Assembly (NCBI GenBank): GCA_038227135.1
Contig: JBBRQC010000010.1
Coordinates: forward strand, 17,904-81,903
DNA from: UBA4720 sp038227135
GTDB lineage: Bacteria > Gemmatimonadota > Gemmatimonadetes > Gemmatimonadales > Gemmatimonadaceae
Direction of reading: 5' to 3'
DNA: 64,000 nt
A program made the position numbers and the translations under genes. The notes under the pieces were generated by a model that made no database searches, was not told the origin of the DNA, and saw nothing but the letters and a program-made list of their open reading frames with translations. Of the stretch, positions 26,970-34,923 are shown piece after piece (within the stretch, counting starts at the first letter, position 1; each line of letters begins with the position of its first letter).

Positions 26970-26981
26970 CCCGGGAAAAGG

Positions 26982-27014
26982 AAAAACCGGCGCTGCAATT
27001 CAGCGCCGGTTTTT
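26982..27014. terminator. Bidirectional rho-independent terminator
   Basis: Fourteen-base perfect arms AAAAACCGGCGCTG and CAGCGCCGGTTTTT with a five-base loop end the DPP-IV transcript. The A run on the other side makes it equally suited to the convergent minus-strand gene. Confidence 0.95.
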
Positions 27015-27036
27015 GTATTGCGGACCTTCGTGCCCG

Positions 27037-27405
27037 CTAGCGGTGCGCATCCTTTCGGGTGTCCCTGACGTCCTGACGTCTGTCCCGGCGATCAGCGCGG
27101 ATATCCTTACGGTCCGCCTTGAGATCCTTTCTGTCGGCCTTGATTTCCTGCTTGTCGCCAGCCTTCACGTCCTTTCTCACGTCTCTGCGATCGGCGCGGA
27201 CTTCCTTCCGGTCGGCGCGAATCCCACGCGTGTCGCTGCGAACTTCCTTGCAATCGGCAGGGGCTGCCGGATGATTTCTGCACCATGCCGCGAGCTGTAC
27301 TCTCGTGGGATGAGCCCCAACTTTCCCGGCAGCCTGGGCCGACGCGGTGCTGCTGGCTGCGAGAACCAGAGCGGCAACGAACGCCGCGATCTTCGCTTTG
27401 GACAT
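27037..27405 (-). CDS. Secreted charged-repeat protein
   Basis: The 122-residue product has a signal peptide (MSKAKIAAFVAALVLAASST to SAQA). Its C-terminal half (about 55-120) consists of seven-residue periods of the type ADRKEVR, ADRRDVR, ADRKDLK, ADRKDIR. The alternating Lys/Arg and Asp give a long, highly charged and nearly neutral helix. No enzyme motif is seen. The ATG has AAGGAG at eight bases; the longer upstream frame is not supported. Binding to nucleic acid, ions or envelope polymers is possible but unproven. Confidence 0.65.
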   Translation of the reverse strand: MSKAKIAAFVAALVLAASSTASAQAAGKVGAHPTRVQLAAWCRNHPAAPADCKEVRSDTRGIRADRKEVRADRRDVRKDVKAGDKQEIKADRKDLKADRKDIRADRRDRRQDVRDTRKDAHR

Positions 27406-27564
27406 CAGTGTCTCCTTCCTCTCTTGAGGGTCGTTTTCGGATGGGCGCATCAGCGCTTCAGCTTGAGAGACGCACGATCCGGCCTGTTTGTTAACAGAGA
27501 TTCGGGGCACCAACGGCCTGCGGCTTCCATTCGGTTGGAAAAAAGGTCACAAAAATACATTTAT

Positions 27565-28416
27565 TCAGTGCGAAACTTCCCGTGAAATGTGGTAGTCAGC
27601 ACCCGCGGGTTTCCCGCCCTTGGGCCAATCGTGAATTTTCCGGGGAAAGTCCGGACGCGGTCGCGTGTTGATGTATGTCGCCACGTCGAATGCCTGCTGT
27701 TCCGTGAGCCGTTGCGCCCGATCGATCGGCATCAGGGCGTGAATGAATGAAGCGGCCGTGATGATGTTCCCCATGCCGGCGCCCACGTTGTACGAGCGCG
27801 GCCCCCAGAGCGGCGGCGCGAGGGCCGTGCCTTGGCCATTCGCCCCATGACATCTCGTGCACGTAGAGGCGAATAGACTGACCCCGCGCTTGAGATCACC
27901 ATTCACGGGCTTGAGGCGCGCGAGTCCCTGACCTTCCATCTGCGCTCCGACCGGAATTCCGGTGGACAGGAATGCGAAGTACGCGACAATGTCTGCCATG
28001 TCTCGCCCGGCGGGAGCGAGGCGCTTGCCGTTAAGGCTTCTCTCGAAGCAGTCGTTTATCCTGTCCTCGATGAGGTCGACCTTTCCGCTGCGTGCGCGAT
28101 ACTGCGGGAATCGCGCGTAGCTGCCCACCCAGGGCATGGCGTTGGGCCGCAGCCCGTTGTCGAGGTGGCAGCTCGCGCAACGGAGAGAATTGCCGACATT
28201 TCGCGGCAGACTGTCGCCCGTAGCGAGAAGAATGGCGCGCCCGCGCAGTGCCGATGCGCGATATGCGCTGTCGCGCAACTCAGAGTCAGCAGGCACCCGA
28301 AACGCCACGCGCCCTCTCGGCGCGGCGGCTGGTCCCTGCGAATGTGCGCGCGCCGCTGGAATGACCAGCAGCGTGGCCGAAGCAGCGAGGGCAGCGAGTG
28401 AGATCCGAAAAGGCAA
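27565..28416 (-). CDS. Diheme cytochrome c, TsdA/SoxA-like
   Basis: The 283-residue protein has a signal peptide (to about residue 24) and two heme-binding CxxCH motifs, CASCH (80-84) and CTRCH (186-190). The segment WVGSYARFPQYRARSGKVDL with INDCFERSLNGKRL is characteristic of thiosulfate dehydrogenase (TsdA) type cytochromes, which join two thiosulfates to tetrathionate in the periplasm. No other sulfur-oxidation gene is in the window, so the substrate is inferred from family only. Confidence 0.75.
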   Translation of the reverse strand: MPFRISLAALAASATLLVIPAARAHSQGPAAAPRGRVAFRVPADSELRDSAYRASALRGRAILLATGDSLPRNVGNSLRCASCHLDNGLRPNAMPWVGSYARFPQYRARSGKVDLIEDRINDCFERSLNGKRLAPAGRDMADIVAYFAFLSTGIPVGAQMEGQGLARLKPVNGDLKRGVSLFASTCTRCHGANGQGTALAPPLWGPRSYNVGAGMGNIITAASFIHALMPIDRAQRLTEQQAFDVATYINTRPRPDFPRKIHDWPKGGKPAGADYHISREVSH

Positions 28417-28477
28417 CGATGCTCCCAGTTGGCGGACCGGAGTTACGCTTTTGTCCCTCGGATTTATGAGACGGGGG

Positions 28478-28510
28478 CGGTCAGCGCAAGAGAAATCGCT
28501 GCGCTGACCG
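28478..28510 (-). terminator. Hairpin after the YqjD/YqjE/DUF3618 operon
   Basis: Eleven-base perfect arms CGGTCAGCGCA and TGCGCTGACCG with an eleven-base loop start nine bases past the DUF3618 stop. No clear U tract follows on the minus strand, so termination efficiency is uncertain. Confidence 0.5.
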
Positions 28511-28518
28511 TCGTGTGA

Positions 28519-28926
28519 TCAGTCTGCCCGGATCGGCGCTTCGGGCATGCGCTCGGACTGCCGAGGAGATCTCTGACTCGAGTCTCCCTTGATGGATGTC
28601 ACAACATCCGCGACCATATCATCTATTCGGGAATGAAACGCCTGCGTGGCCCCGGCGATAACCGCAGCCAAAACCCCATCCAGGGCGCCGCCAAGCTTGC
28701 TTCCAGTAACCCTGGTAGCCTGCGATGTAGCCTGCGCTGCTTTCACGTCCGCTTTGGAAGCGCTCAACGCTACTCCGGCACCGAACGCGATGGCGACCGC
28801 CGCCCAGGGGTAATCCTTCACCCTCTGTGTGACATCCACTTTGCGCTCGAGCTCGGCGATCGCCCCGGACATCCGCTCGCGGGTTTGCTCAATGTCGGCA
28901 CGAACTTCCGTTGTCGTCTCAGGCAT
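28519..28926 (-). CDS. DUF3618-family protein
   Basis: The 135-residue protein begins TTEVRADIEQTRERMSGAI, the DUF3618 signature helix. It then has a short hydrophobic stretch (YPWAAVAIAFGAGVALSA) suited to a membrane anchor and a helical tail. Such proteins occur with YqjD- and YqjE-like partners at the cell membrane and are linked to stress or membrane stability. Its start overlaps the end of the holin-like gene by eight bases. Confidence 0.82.
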   Translation of the reverse strand: MPETTTEVRADIEQTRERMSGAIAELERKVDVTQRVKDYPWAAVAIAFGAGVALSASKADVKAAQATSQATRVTGSKLGGALDGVLAAVIAGATQAFHSRIDDMVADVVTSIKGDSSQRSPRQSERMPEAPIRAD

Positions 28927-29305
28927 GCTTGTGTCTCCGTAACGTTGCCAATGTTTCTTCGGGCTTCATGTTCCTCGGCGAGAGCAACGATGCCCCGCGC
29001 TTGAGAAGGAAAAACGCCAACCCCCCGAGGATAGCGGTAAGCACGAAGGCGGCGATCCAGTAATGCCCGCGAAAGAGTGCGTCACCCATCAGTAGTACGA
29101 TTCCGAAGACGAGCATCTGCACAGTGAGGAGACCAAGCATCGCCGCCGCGACAGTAAATCCCGTTCCCTTGCCGATGTCGCGCGCGATCTGCGCGAACTC
29201 GATGCGGGCAAGATGGACCTCCTGCCGCGCGAGGTGAGCTCCGTCTTCGGCCACTTCGCGGAGCAGCTGTCCCACCCCGCGGTTGCTCTCGGTGAGCATC
29301 TTCAT
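28919..29305 (-). CDS. YqjE/phage-holin-like (DUF1469) membrane protein
   Basis: The 128-residue protein has an amphipathic N-terminus (GQLLREVAEDGAHLARQEVH) and two transmembrane helices separated by a short loop, the YqjE/holin superfamily III layout. The ATG shares an A with the upstream TAA (TAATG), so it is translationally coupled. An ATG two codons later is also possible. Confidence 0.82.
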   Translation of the reverse strand: MKMLTESNRGVGQLLREVAEDGAHLARQEVHLARIEFAQIARDIGKGTGFTVAAAMLGLLTVQMLVFGIVLLMGDALFRGHYWIAAFVLTAILGGLAFFLLKRGASLLSPRNMKPEETLATLRRHKHA

Positions 29306-29766
29306 TATCGGCGCAGCGCCTTTCCTATCAGGTAGCCGGCCCCCAGTGCTACGAGGAGCGACCTGGCGGGATGCTCTTTCACCTGCCTCTCCACGCCTTG
29401 CTTGAGCTTCTCCATGTCCGCGTCTCTCAGCCACTCCGCGCTCGACTGCATTCCAGTTGCAAGTGAGTCGGTTACAGCCGCAATGCTGGGATCGTTGGTA
29501 ATCGCCAGTGCCGAACCATCGGAACCCGCCGGCGAAGGGCGCCGCTGACGAAGCGCTTCGGCGCCTGCCTCCAGGCCGTCGGCGAGCATGGATGGGATCC
29601 CTGCCGCTCTGCCTTTCACCGACGAGGCAACGCTCTTCACCCGATCGGTGATCCCTGATTCGCCGGTCGCTCCGCGCTTGGCATCACTGGAATTGAGCTC
29701 GCCTCCGAAACTTGTCTGTTCGCCCCCGGTATTCGGGCGCGCACTTTCCTGGTTATTTCCTTCCAT
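29305..29766 (-). CDS. YqjD/ElaB-like (DUF883) protein
   Basis: The 153-residue protein is mostly polar and helical. It ends in VKEHPARSLLVALGAGYLIG, the C-terminal Gly-zipper membrane anchor typical of YqjD/ElaB proteins, which tether ribosomes to the membrane in stationary-phase E. coli. It heads a three-gene operon with the YqjE-like and DUF3618 genes. Confidence 0.75.
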   Translation of the reverse strand: MEGNNQESARPNTGGEQTSFGGELNSSDAKRGATGESGITDRVKSVASSVKGRAAGIPSMLADGLEAGAEALRQRRPSPAGSDGSALAITNDPSIAAVTDSLATGMQSSAEWLRDADMEKLKQGVERQVKEHPARSLLVALGAGYLIGKALRR

Positions 29767-29822
29767 TTGTACAGCCTCCGACAGTTGTTGCGCCGCGCAT
29801 CGAGCGGCGGTTGACTCTCCCT

Positions 29823-30767
29823 CTATGCAGAAGCCGCGCCGGTAGCACCAAACCTATAAAGGTCTGACCAACGATGCTTGAGGGCACGCTGGCTTTGCTC
29901 GATCGTCACCAACTGAAAGCGGACAGTCTCACCGGGCGATCGCTGGGCGAGAATCGGCAGGTCCGCCTCGGCCACTATTGCGATCTTAGGATAGCCACCG
30001 ATCGTCGGGGCGTCCGCCATCAACACAATGGGAATGCCATCGCCCGGGACCTGGATCGCTCCCTGACACCCGGGATCGGACGGCAGGTTTCTCTCTGCGA
30101 GGCTCACAACTTTTCCCTTCAACTTGTAGCCGGTGCGATCCGAAGCTGTCGAAACGACGAACTCTGTCTCGATGAGTGCATGCCAGGCGACATCATCGAA
30201 GAGATCAGACTGGGGGCCGCGGGTGATGCGCACAGCTGCCGACTCGTAGCGTGGAAGGAGCTCTGGAGGGCAGGTGAATCCTGCCGACGGCGGGGAACTC
30301 CGATGACGCCCGAGGCTCAGAGTATCGTCGCGAGCTAGCGTCCGGCCGCTGTACCCTCCGAAACTACCCGGGAGATATGTCGACCGGCTGCCGAGTATCT
30401 CGGGGACGTCGATACCGCCGCTGATGGCGACGTATAGAAATCGCCCCGCGGTGAGCTGCTCCACGGTCAGCACGTCACCCGCCCGCGCATAACACGTCGT
30501 GAATGAAGGCACCGTCTGGCCCGCCAGCGTTGCGCGGGCATAGGCTCCGCCGATCGCCACGACGCAATCGCCTTGAAACCGCAGGGACCCACCGCCGAGC
30601 GCCCATTCGAGCGCAGCAAACTCGAGCGGGTTACCGACGACCGCATTCAGCGCCTTGAGCGCGAACACGTCCATTGCTCCGCCGCGGGGTACACCCGACG
30701 AACGCGAATGCTTCCGGCCCGTGTCCTGGACAGTGAGGTAAGGAGGCGGGCGATCGATTGTTATCAT
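29823..30767 (-). CDS. pxpC: 5-oxoprolinase subunit C (KipA/urea-amidolyase-like)
   Basis: The 314-residue protein has the biotin-dependent-carboxyltransferase-like signatures DTGRKHSRSSGVPRGGAMD, NAVVGNPLEFAALEW and APTIGGYPKIA, as in PxpC/KipA. Together with PxpA and PxpB it makes the ATP-dependent enzyme that opens 5-oxoproline (pyroglutamate) to glutamate. Its start overlaps the PxpB stop by four bases. Confidence 0.93.
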   Translation of the reverse strand: MITIDRPPPYLTVQDTGRKHSRSSGVPRGGAMDVFALKALNAVVGNPLEFAALEWALGGGSLRFQGDCVVAIGGAYARATLAGQTVPSFTTCYARAGDVLTVEQLTAGRFLYVAISGGIDVPEILGSRSTYLPGSFGGYSGRTLARDDTLSLGRHRSSPPSAGFTCPPELLPRYESAAVRITRGPQSDLFDDVAWHALIETEFVVSTASDRTGYKLKGKVVSLAERNLPSDPGCQGAIQVPGDGIPIVLMADAPTIGGYPKIAIVAEADLPILAQRSPGETVRFQLVTIEQSQRALKHRWSDLYRFGATGAASA

Positions 30768-31420
30768 CGCACTAAAACGAATCGGACTATGTCGCCTGCC
30801 CGGAGGGTGGAAGGCGGGTCACGGTCCGGATCGAACATCACCGTCTCTGTGCGTCCGATGATGTGCCATCCTCCTGGAGTATCGAGAGGATATACCGCCG
30901 TCTGCGAGCCAGCGATTGCAACGCTTCCAGCGAGAACCCGAGGCCTCGGCTGGGGCCTGCGTGGCAGTCGGAGCGATGGGTCGAGCTCGCTCAGATAGGC
31001 GAATCCGGGAACGAATCCGAGGAGGTCGACGGTGTAACAGCCCCTGCTATGCCGCTCTATGACCTCCGCCGTTGAGATTCCGCAGGCCACGGCAACCGTG
31101 GCGAGATCGGGGCCGTCGTAGGTGACGGGGATCTCGTGCTCGCGAATTGTGTTGGAGACGGTGGTCAGATCAATCGCCCGCTCACAGACCGCCAGGACCT
31201 TCGCCTGCATTTCCGCGTAGGACGCGTGCAGCGAGTCGTAGAAAACCGCGACGCCGAGGTAGGCGGGGACAATATCCTGAACGCTCGGGAGCTTCTCCGC
31301 TGCCAGTGCCGCCGCGGTAGCGTGCACACGTTGCAGAAGATCTGCGCTCTTCTCGTCTCCGAGCACGATCGTGATTGCGGAATCTCCAAGCGGTACTGCG
31401 CGCAAGTTCGCTCGACTCAA
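30764..31420 (-). CDS. pxpB: 5-oxoprolinase subunit B (KipI)
   Basis: The product (218 residues from the chosen TTG) contains VPLGDSAITIVLG at the N-terminus, the pre-PQQ synthase-like VTYDGPDLATVA and LLGFVPGFAYLSELDP, as in KipI/PxpB. The TTG overlaps the pxpA stop (TTGA), giving tight coupling; the longer frame reaching back into pxpA is unlikely. Subunits A, B and C are all present and in order. Confidence 0.92.
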   Translation of the reverse strand: MSRANLRAVPLGDSAITIVLGDEKSADLLQRVHATAAALAAEKLPSVQDIVPAYLGVAVFYDSLHASYAEMQAKVLAVCERAIDLTTVSNTIREHEIPVTYDGPDLATVAVACGISTAEVIERHSRGCYTVDLLGFVPGFAYLSELDPSLRLPRRPQPRPRVLAGSVAIAGSQTAVYPLDTPGGWHIIGRTETVMFDPDRDPPSTLRAGDIVRFVLVR

Positions 31421-32181
31421 GCGGCAAAAGGCGCGATGGTTACGCCCGAACCTTCGAGGGTGGCCCTGATCTGGTGCAACAGTGCCGCGGAGTCGGGGTT
31501 GTCGCCGTGAACACATAGCGACTGCGCAACCACTCGGAGCGCAGTCCCATCGTCGGCAACGACGGTGTTCGATTTTACCAGACGAATTGCGCGCTCAGCG
31601 GCGGCCTGCGCGTCGTGGATCACGGCGCCAGGCTCGTTCCGAGGGACAAGCGAGCCGTCACTCTTGTATGCACGATCCGCGAATGCCTCGGCGGCGAATC
31701 TCAGCCCGCTACGGTTTGCAGCTTCCGCCATCTGGCTGCCAGCGAGTCCAAGCAGGAAAAGCGACGGATCCACATCGCAGATGGCCTGAGCGATTGCACT
31801 GGCTGCGGACGAGTCCCTTGCCGCGCGATTGTACAGCGCGCCATGGGCTTTCACGTACGAGAGCTTTGCGTCCTCGGCCACGCATATCTCGCGCAGAGCC
31901 CGAAGCTGGTAGCCCACGTGAAAGCGGATCTCTTTTGTGGAGAGACCAAGCTCCCGGCGGCCAAAACCGAGAATGTCCGGGTAGGAAGGGTGCGCGCCGA
32001 TCGTCACGCCGCGCGACGCGGCCGCTCCTACGGTGTCGCGCATGGTGGTCGCATCACCCGCATGAAATCCGCAGGCGATATTGGCGGACGACACCAGGTC
32101 GAGCAAAGCTTCGTCCTCCGCCACGCGGGACTGCCCGGAGCCTTCGCCCAGGTCCGCATTCAGATCGATTGTGGGGCGCAA
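31417..32181 (-). CDS. pxpA: 5-oxoprolinase subunit A (LamB/YcsF family)
   Basis: The 254-residue protein starts TIDLNADLGEG and has SANIACGFHAGD, the metal-binding region HPSYPDILGFGRR, and KAHGALYNRAA, all LamB/YcsF signatures. It forms the catalytic part of 5-oxoprolinase with PxpB and PxpC. It heads the operon, four bases after the small downstream-oriented gene at 32186. Confidence 0.94.
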   Translation of the reverse strand: MRPTIDLNADLGEGSGQSRVAEDEALLDLVSSANIACGFHAGDATTMRDTVGAAASRGVTIGAHPSYPDILGFGRRELGLSTKEIRFHVGYQLRALREICVAEDAKLSYVKAHGALYNRAARDSSAASAIAQAICDVDPSLFLLGLAGSQMAEAANRSGLRFAAEAFADRAYKSDGSLVPRNEPGAVIHDAQAAAERAIRLVKSNTVVADDGTALRVVAQSLCVHGDNPDSAALLHQIRATLEGSGVTIAPFAA

Positions 32182-32185
32182 GGAA

Positions 32186-32428
32186 CTACTTCTTGCGCCT
32201 TTTTTTCTTCCCGCCGGCGACCGGCTTGGCTTCGACGACCTCCCAATCCTGCTCGTCGTCCTCGAAGCCGCCGCGTGTCACCTTGGGCAGCAGCTTTTCT
32301 CGCACGACCACCGGAGTCAGCCAATAGGTGTAACCGTCATCCGCGTCGACGGGGAACCAGGCGAACTTTGTGCGCACGCGCTCGTCTCCAATCTTGCCGC
32401 GCGGGTCTCGTCGGCTCTTCCATTTCAC
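32186..32428 (-). CDS. Small basic protein of unknown function
   Basis: The product (80 residues from a GTG) reads KWKSRRDPRGKIGDERVRTK, then an aromatic segment FAWFPVDADDGYTYWLTPV, and ends in a Lys/Arg tail GGKKKRRKK. No family is recognised. The GTG has GGGAGG about ten bases upstream; a longer ATG-initiated frame exists but overlaps the Cys-rich gene. It lies just before pxpA and may share its transcript. Confidence 0.5.
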   Translation of the reverse strand: MKWKSRRDPRGKIGDERVRTKFAWFPVDADDGYTYWLTPVVVREKLLPKVTRGGFEDDEQDWEVVEAKPVAGGKKKRRKK

Positions 32429-32447
32429 AACGATATTGCCTCCCGTG

Positions 32448-32681
32448 CTAGATACGGTCTTCCAGGCCCTTGATGCCGGACATGCTGGCACAATTGGCGC
32501 AACAAAAGAATGTTCCGTTGCTCTCGACCCCGTGGCCGATGATCTTGCAGCCGCAGTGGGCGCACTTCGGCGCCAGCGCGTGTATCGCGCACTCGAACGA
32601 GTCGAAGGTGTGGGACTTTCCCTTCATCGTGACGCTGAACGATTTATCGTAGTCGTTGCCGCAGACTTCGCATTTCGACAT
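32448..32681 (-). CDS. Small Cys-rich, probably zinc-binding protein
   Basis: The 77-residue protein has CEVC near the N-terminus, a DSFECAIHALAP helix, and then CAHCGC and CCANC. This spacing fits a treble-clef or metallothionein-like zinc site with His in the FECAIHALAP helix. It resembles short conserved proteins found in soil bacteria, but no function is known to me. Confidence 0.7.
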   Translation of the reverse strand: MSKCEVCGNDYDKSFSVTMKGKSHTFDSFECAIHALAPKCAHCGCKIIGHGVESNGTFFCCANCASMSGIKGLEDRI

Positions 32682-32748
32682 TGCCGCTCCGAGGCTGGGT
32701 TGTGGCCGCGTAGGGCTCTACGGCGAATCTAGTGCCGCTGGAGTCGGC

Positions 32749-32928
32749 TCATCGGAAGATTTTCCTCATTTTCGTATCGGGGTCGCGGGCGAAGCGGAAC
32801 GTGAACCAGGCCAGGTCGGTGACCAGCTGGTCGTACGTTTGCGGATCCATTTTGTCTTCGACGATGCTCAGGCGACCGGTAATCTGGCCCTTGAGGTGCT
32901 CGATCCATTCTTTGGTGAAGTCGGCCAT
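32749..32928 (-). CDS. 59-residue protein of unknown function
   Basis: The frame encodes MADFTKEWIEHLKGQITGRL, then a well-formed helix-rich remainder with DLAWFTFRFARDPDTKMRKI. The amino-acid mix is protein-like and the frame runs ATG to TGA cleanly, but no strong Shine-Dalgarno is visible. It is the third very small minus-strand gene in a row here. Confidence 0.5.
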   Translation of the reverse strand: MADFTKEWIEHLKGQITGRLSIVEDKMDPQTYDQLVTDLAWFTFRFARDPDTKMRKIFR

Positions 32929-33089
32929 GTTGGACGGGGGCTGTTGGTTGCGGGAAATTGCTCAGGGAAGTTGCTATCCGCCAGTTAGGCAACCCCAATG
33001 GCCGCGCCGACTGGTCTGTTTCCTGCCATTCACGGTTCCTGCGCGGCGGCGCGGCTGGCCTTGAACACGCAAACATAGAGGGCTTTTCG

Positions 33090-33899
33090 ATGCGGAATAT
33101 CTCAATCACTGTCGGCGCAATCGTGCTGCTCGCCGGATGTGGAGTCTCTACCCAGCAGGAAGTACAAATGGGCCAGCAGGAGGCGCAGCAGGTAAATGCC
33201 CAGTTGCCCATGGTGCAGGACGCAGTGATCAACAACTACGTCAACGCCCTTGGGAACCGCATCGCGAGGACGACGTCGCGAGCTGACCTGAACTGGCAGT
33301 TCCAGGTAGTCAATTCGGACATGGTCAACGCCTTTGCGCTTCCCGGTGGCTTCGTTTACGTCAACCGCGGCGTTCTCGAGCGGGCCAGCAACGCCTCCGA
33401 AGTCGCGGGCGTTCTTGGTCACGAGATCGAACACGTGGTCAGGCGGCATTCAGTCAAGCAGATGGAGAACGCCCAGGGCGCGAACGTCGGCGTTGGAATA
33501 CTCTGCGCACTCACCGGAGTGTGTCAGAGCGGCGTCGCCCAAGCGGCGATCAACATCGGGGGCACCGCTGTCTTTGCGAAATTCAGTAGAGCCGACGAAG
33601 TCCAGGCGGATGAGGGTGGATTCAACAATGTCATGCGCGCCGGCATCAGCCCGCGCGGAATGTACACGTTCTTTCAGAAGCTTCTGGCCGAGGAGAAGCA
33701 GTCGGGCGGGCGAGGTGCCACGGCTGGCTGGTTTTCAGACCACCCCGGTACTCAGGACCGGCTTGCGGACATCCAGCGAATGCTGAGTCAGGTTCCGGCG
33801 TCACAGCTCAACGGCCTTCAGTCCAACGATTCGGGGTTCAGCACTATGAAGGCGAGACTGGCGCGCCTAGGACCCGCTCCCAAGGTGCAGGGCCAGTAA
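33090..33899 (+). CDS. M48-family metalloprotease lipoprotein
   Basis: The product (269 residues) has a lipobox LLAGC (Cys17). An M48 peptidase domain follows with NAFALPGGFVYVNRG, the zinc motif HEIEH (111-115) and the third-ligand region SRADEVQAD. The tail ends with the substrate-binding FSDHPGTQDRLADI. It is similar to periplasmic BepA/LoiP-like proteases in outer-membrane quality control. The ATG with AGAGGG upstream is preferred over a start 44 codons earlier, which would bury the signal peptide. Confidence 0.9.
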   Translation: MRNISITVGAIVLLAGCGVSTQQEVQMGQQEAQQVNAQLPMVQDAVINNYVNALGNRIARTTSRADLNWQFQVVNSDMVNAFALPGGFVYVNRGVLERASNASEVAGVLGHEIEHVVRRHSVKQMENAQGANVGVGILCALTGVCQSGVAQAAINIGGTAVFAKFSRADEVQADEGGFNNVMRAGISPRGMYTFFQKLLAEEKQSGGRGATAGWFSDHPGTQDRLADIQRMLSQVPASQLNGLQSNDSGFSTMKARLARLGPAPKVQGQ

Positions 33900-33906
33900 A
33901 ATCCGC

Positions 33907-33942
33907 GAGCGACGCTCTGATCATCCGAGCGGGGCGTCGCTC
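33907..33942 (+). terminator. Hairpin after the M48 protease gene
   Basis: Nine-base perfect arms GAGCGACGC and GCGTCGCTC with an 18-base loop begin seven bases after the stop. No U run follows, so it may be a weak or rho-assisted terminator. Confidence 0.45.
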
Positions 33943-33955
33943 CAGCGCGGAAATC

Positions 33956-33971
33956 ATTACGGAGGGTGAGG
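33956..33971. repeat. Left attachment-site repeat of the island
   Basis: The 16 bases ATTACGGAGGGTGAGG are identical to the tRNA-Ser(UGA) 3' end plus four flanking bases at 48274-48289. A chance match of this length to that exact place is very unlikely. It marks the far end of the island. Confidence 0.85.
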
Positions 33972-34042
33972 CAGTACGCTCCCGACGCGCGATCTATAAT
34001 GACAGTAGGAAGTTAACGTGTACACGCGGCGGTGGTATTCTC

Positions 34043-34264
34043 TCAAATACCCCCGTCGGTACCCCCACGTCGCCGCTCATCGCGAGACGCTCGGACCTGC
34101 GCATCACACCACTGCGCAACCTCGCTCTCTACCCAGCCCCTCGCTGCGCAGCCTAAAGAGACTTGCTTTGGAAAGCGGCCTGTGCTGCTCAGCAAAAATA
34201 TCGTCGAGCGCGCGAGTCCGGTGACTCGCATCACTTCGCGGATGCGGATGAATCTGTCGGCCAT
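34043..34264 (-). CDS. AlpA-family regulator/excisionase-like
   Basis: The 73-residue protein begins ADRFIRIREVMRVTGLARST and continues GRFPKQVSLG and GWVESEVAQW, the compact winged helix-turn-helix of AlpA proteins. These control integrase expression and excision in P4-like elements. It lies beside the left attachment repeat, with the integrase 13 kb away at the other end. The C-terminal RRRGGTDGGI is unusual and may be altered. Confidence 0.85.
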   Translation of the reverse strand: MADRFIRIREVMRVTGLARSTIFLLSSTGRFPKQVSLGCAARGWVESEVAQWCDAQVRASRDERRRGGTDGGI

Positions 34265-34288
34265 TCAAGTCGCTGGTGATAGGGAAAC

Positions 34289-34336
34289 AAAAAAGGCCCG
34301 ATGAAACCCACAATAAGTGGGTTATGCATCGGGCCT
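34289..34336 (-). terminator. Intrinsic terminator of the candidate small RNA
   Basis: The arms GGCCCGAT and ATCGGGCC enclose a second stem AACCCAC/GTGGGTT. On the minus strand the structure is followed directly by TTTTTT. It is one of the strongest terminators in the window. Confidence 0.92.
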
Positions 34337-34431
34337 CGTACGGGTTGGGCTTAGGGCGCCGTGGCGGCAAGTTTCGATGAACCACGGCTTCTTTTCTTGC
34401 TGCAGCAGCGTTGCCGGCGGTCCGGGGCTGC
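34289..34431 (-). ncRNA. Candidate structured small RNA of about 143 nt
   Basis: A good sigma-70 promoter ends seven bases before the predicted 5' end, and a strong intrinsic terminator ends the unit. In between no convincing reading frame is seen, but hairpins are: GCAGC with GCTGC near the 5' end, GCCGTGG with CCACGGC in the middle, and the terminator stem. It lies between the alpA-like gene and gene remnants in the island. It could be an antisense or immunity RNA like those of P4-type elements, but the class is unknown. Confidence 0.6.
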
Positions 34432-34437
34432 GATCTC

Positions 34438-34466
34438 ATTATGTACGCCGGCTCAGCGTGAGTCAA
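34438..34466 (-). promoter_or_regulatory. Sigma-70 promoter of the candidate small RNA
   Basis: TTGACT and CATAAT (preceded by TA) are separated by exactly 17 bases on the minus strand, close to consensus for housekeeping sigma and among the best matches noticed in this window. Confidence 0.75.
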
Positions 34467-34923
34467 GCTCGAAGGTCTGGGAGACAGCGACATGGGTGGA
34501 AGGCCGATTTTCGGACTCAGTCTTTGGTCAATTGCGCTAGGCCACGTCTGGAGCGCTGTCAGTTAACACTCTGTTCTGAGCTCAAGAGCGACGCGAAGTT
34601 CTACTGACTTAGCAGCTCCCAGACATTCGGAGGTTCAAGCTTGAGGCTTCACCACTCGGATTTACCTCCGCCCGTTAGAAAAACGCTTCCTCCTCACCCG
34701 TCTTCGGAGCGGCGCTCAGGAGCTTCTCTGTTAGTGCGTCGCGCGGTGAATCGAATCGATAAAGATCACAGCATCGTAGGCGGAAACAAGCCTGACATTG
34801 ACGTAACCATCCTCAGTACGCATAAGACGCGGTGCGTTCAACCACAGAGCGGCAGGGCCAGACATCGGAGCGTTCCTCAGCACGACTACGGACAGTGGAT
34901 TTCGAAGTCGGGCGAAGGATTCC
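34467..34923. other. Island segment without a recognised gene
   Basis: Only short frames occur. One 44-codon minus-strand frame at 34731-34865 (MSGPAALWLNAPRLMRTEDG and on) looks protein-like but has no ribosome-binding site or recognised relatives. The segment is probably decayed sequence between the small RNA and the integrase remnant. Confidence 0.5.

Noticed and set aside
34731..34865. A 44-codon minus-strand frame (MSGPAALWLNAPRLMRTEDG)
   Set aside because: No ribosome-binding site, no recognised relatives and it lies in decayed island sequence, so it was not called as a gene.
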